DNA of 5,619 nucleotides from an uncultured Clostridia bacterium (lineage in GTDB: Bacteria; Bacillota; Clostridia; Oscillospirales; Oscillospiraceae): the NCBI GenBank assembly GCA_937893605.1, contig CALBGG010000108.1, forward strand, positions 1 to 5,619, read 5' to 3'. Of this stretch, positions 5,611-5,619 are shown piece after piece. The notes beneath the pieces were generated by a model. It was not told where the DNA came from. It searched no databases and saw only the letters and a list, made by a program, of their open reading frames with translations. Both the position numbers and the translations under genes were made by a program. Each line of letters starts with the position of its first letter. The first letter of the stretch is position 1.

Positions 5611-5619
5611 CAACAAAAA

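Noticed and set aside
4996..5616. Minus-strand open frame of 206 codons opposite mnmA
   Set aside because: It is a shadow of mnmA, with no family motif and no ribosome site that I can see.

Overview
The window looks like chromosome from a moderately GC-rich, low-profile member of the Clostridia (Firmicutes), probably an uncultured gut-type relative of the Oscillospirales or a similar group. This is inferred from a DUF4358-type lipoprotein, a clostridial-style kinase/lectin protein, strong GGAGG-type ribosome binding sites, a YloS/ThiN-type thiamine pyrophosphokinase and the style of the MnmG and MnmA proteins. The exact taxon cannot be read from the sequence.

Layout. The left part (24-1938) is on the minus strand. 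A small lipoprotein gene comes first (1447-1938), followed 67 nt downstream by a gene for an unusual membrane protein (24-1379). That protein has a cytoplasmic, catalytically dead, C-lobe-only kinase-like domain, a Lys/Pro linker, one membrane span, a Pro/Ser/Ala stalk and an external C-type lectin domain. The second gene has a near-consensus promoter of its own in the 67-nt gap. A hairpin with a T-run sits at the extreme left edge and probably marks the end of a convergent gene outside the window.

A 183-nt AT-rich divergent intergenic region (1939-2121) separates the two halves. It holds one candidate promoter for each direction and a 13-bp palindrome at the predicted start of the lipoprotein transcript.

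The right part (2122-5610) is a tight plus-strand operon of thiN, mnmG and mnmA. The genes overlap by 8 nt and 4 nt, so they are probably translationally coupled. ThiN makes thiamine diphosphate. MnmG (with MnmE, not in the window) builds the C5 side chain of the wobble uridine U34 in certain tRNAs, and MnmA puts sulfur on C2 of the same base. The operon thus pairs the two arms of (c)mnm5s2U34 formation with a cofactor-salvage enzyme.

The parts most worth a second look are the pseudokinase-lectin protein with its lipoprotein neighbour, and the MnmA variant with an added cysteine in its active-site loop. I see no mobile element, CRISPR array, tRNA, rRNA or recognisable riboswitch.
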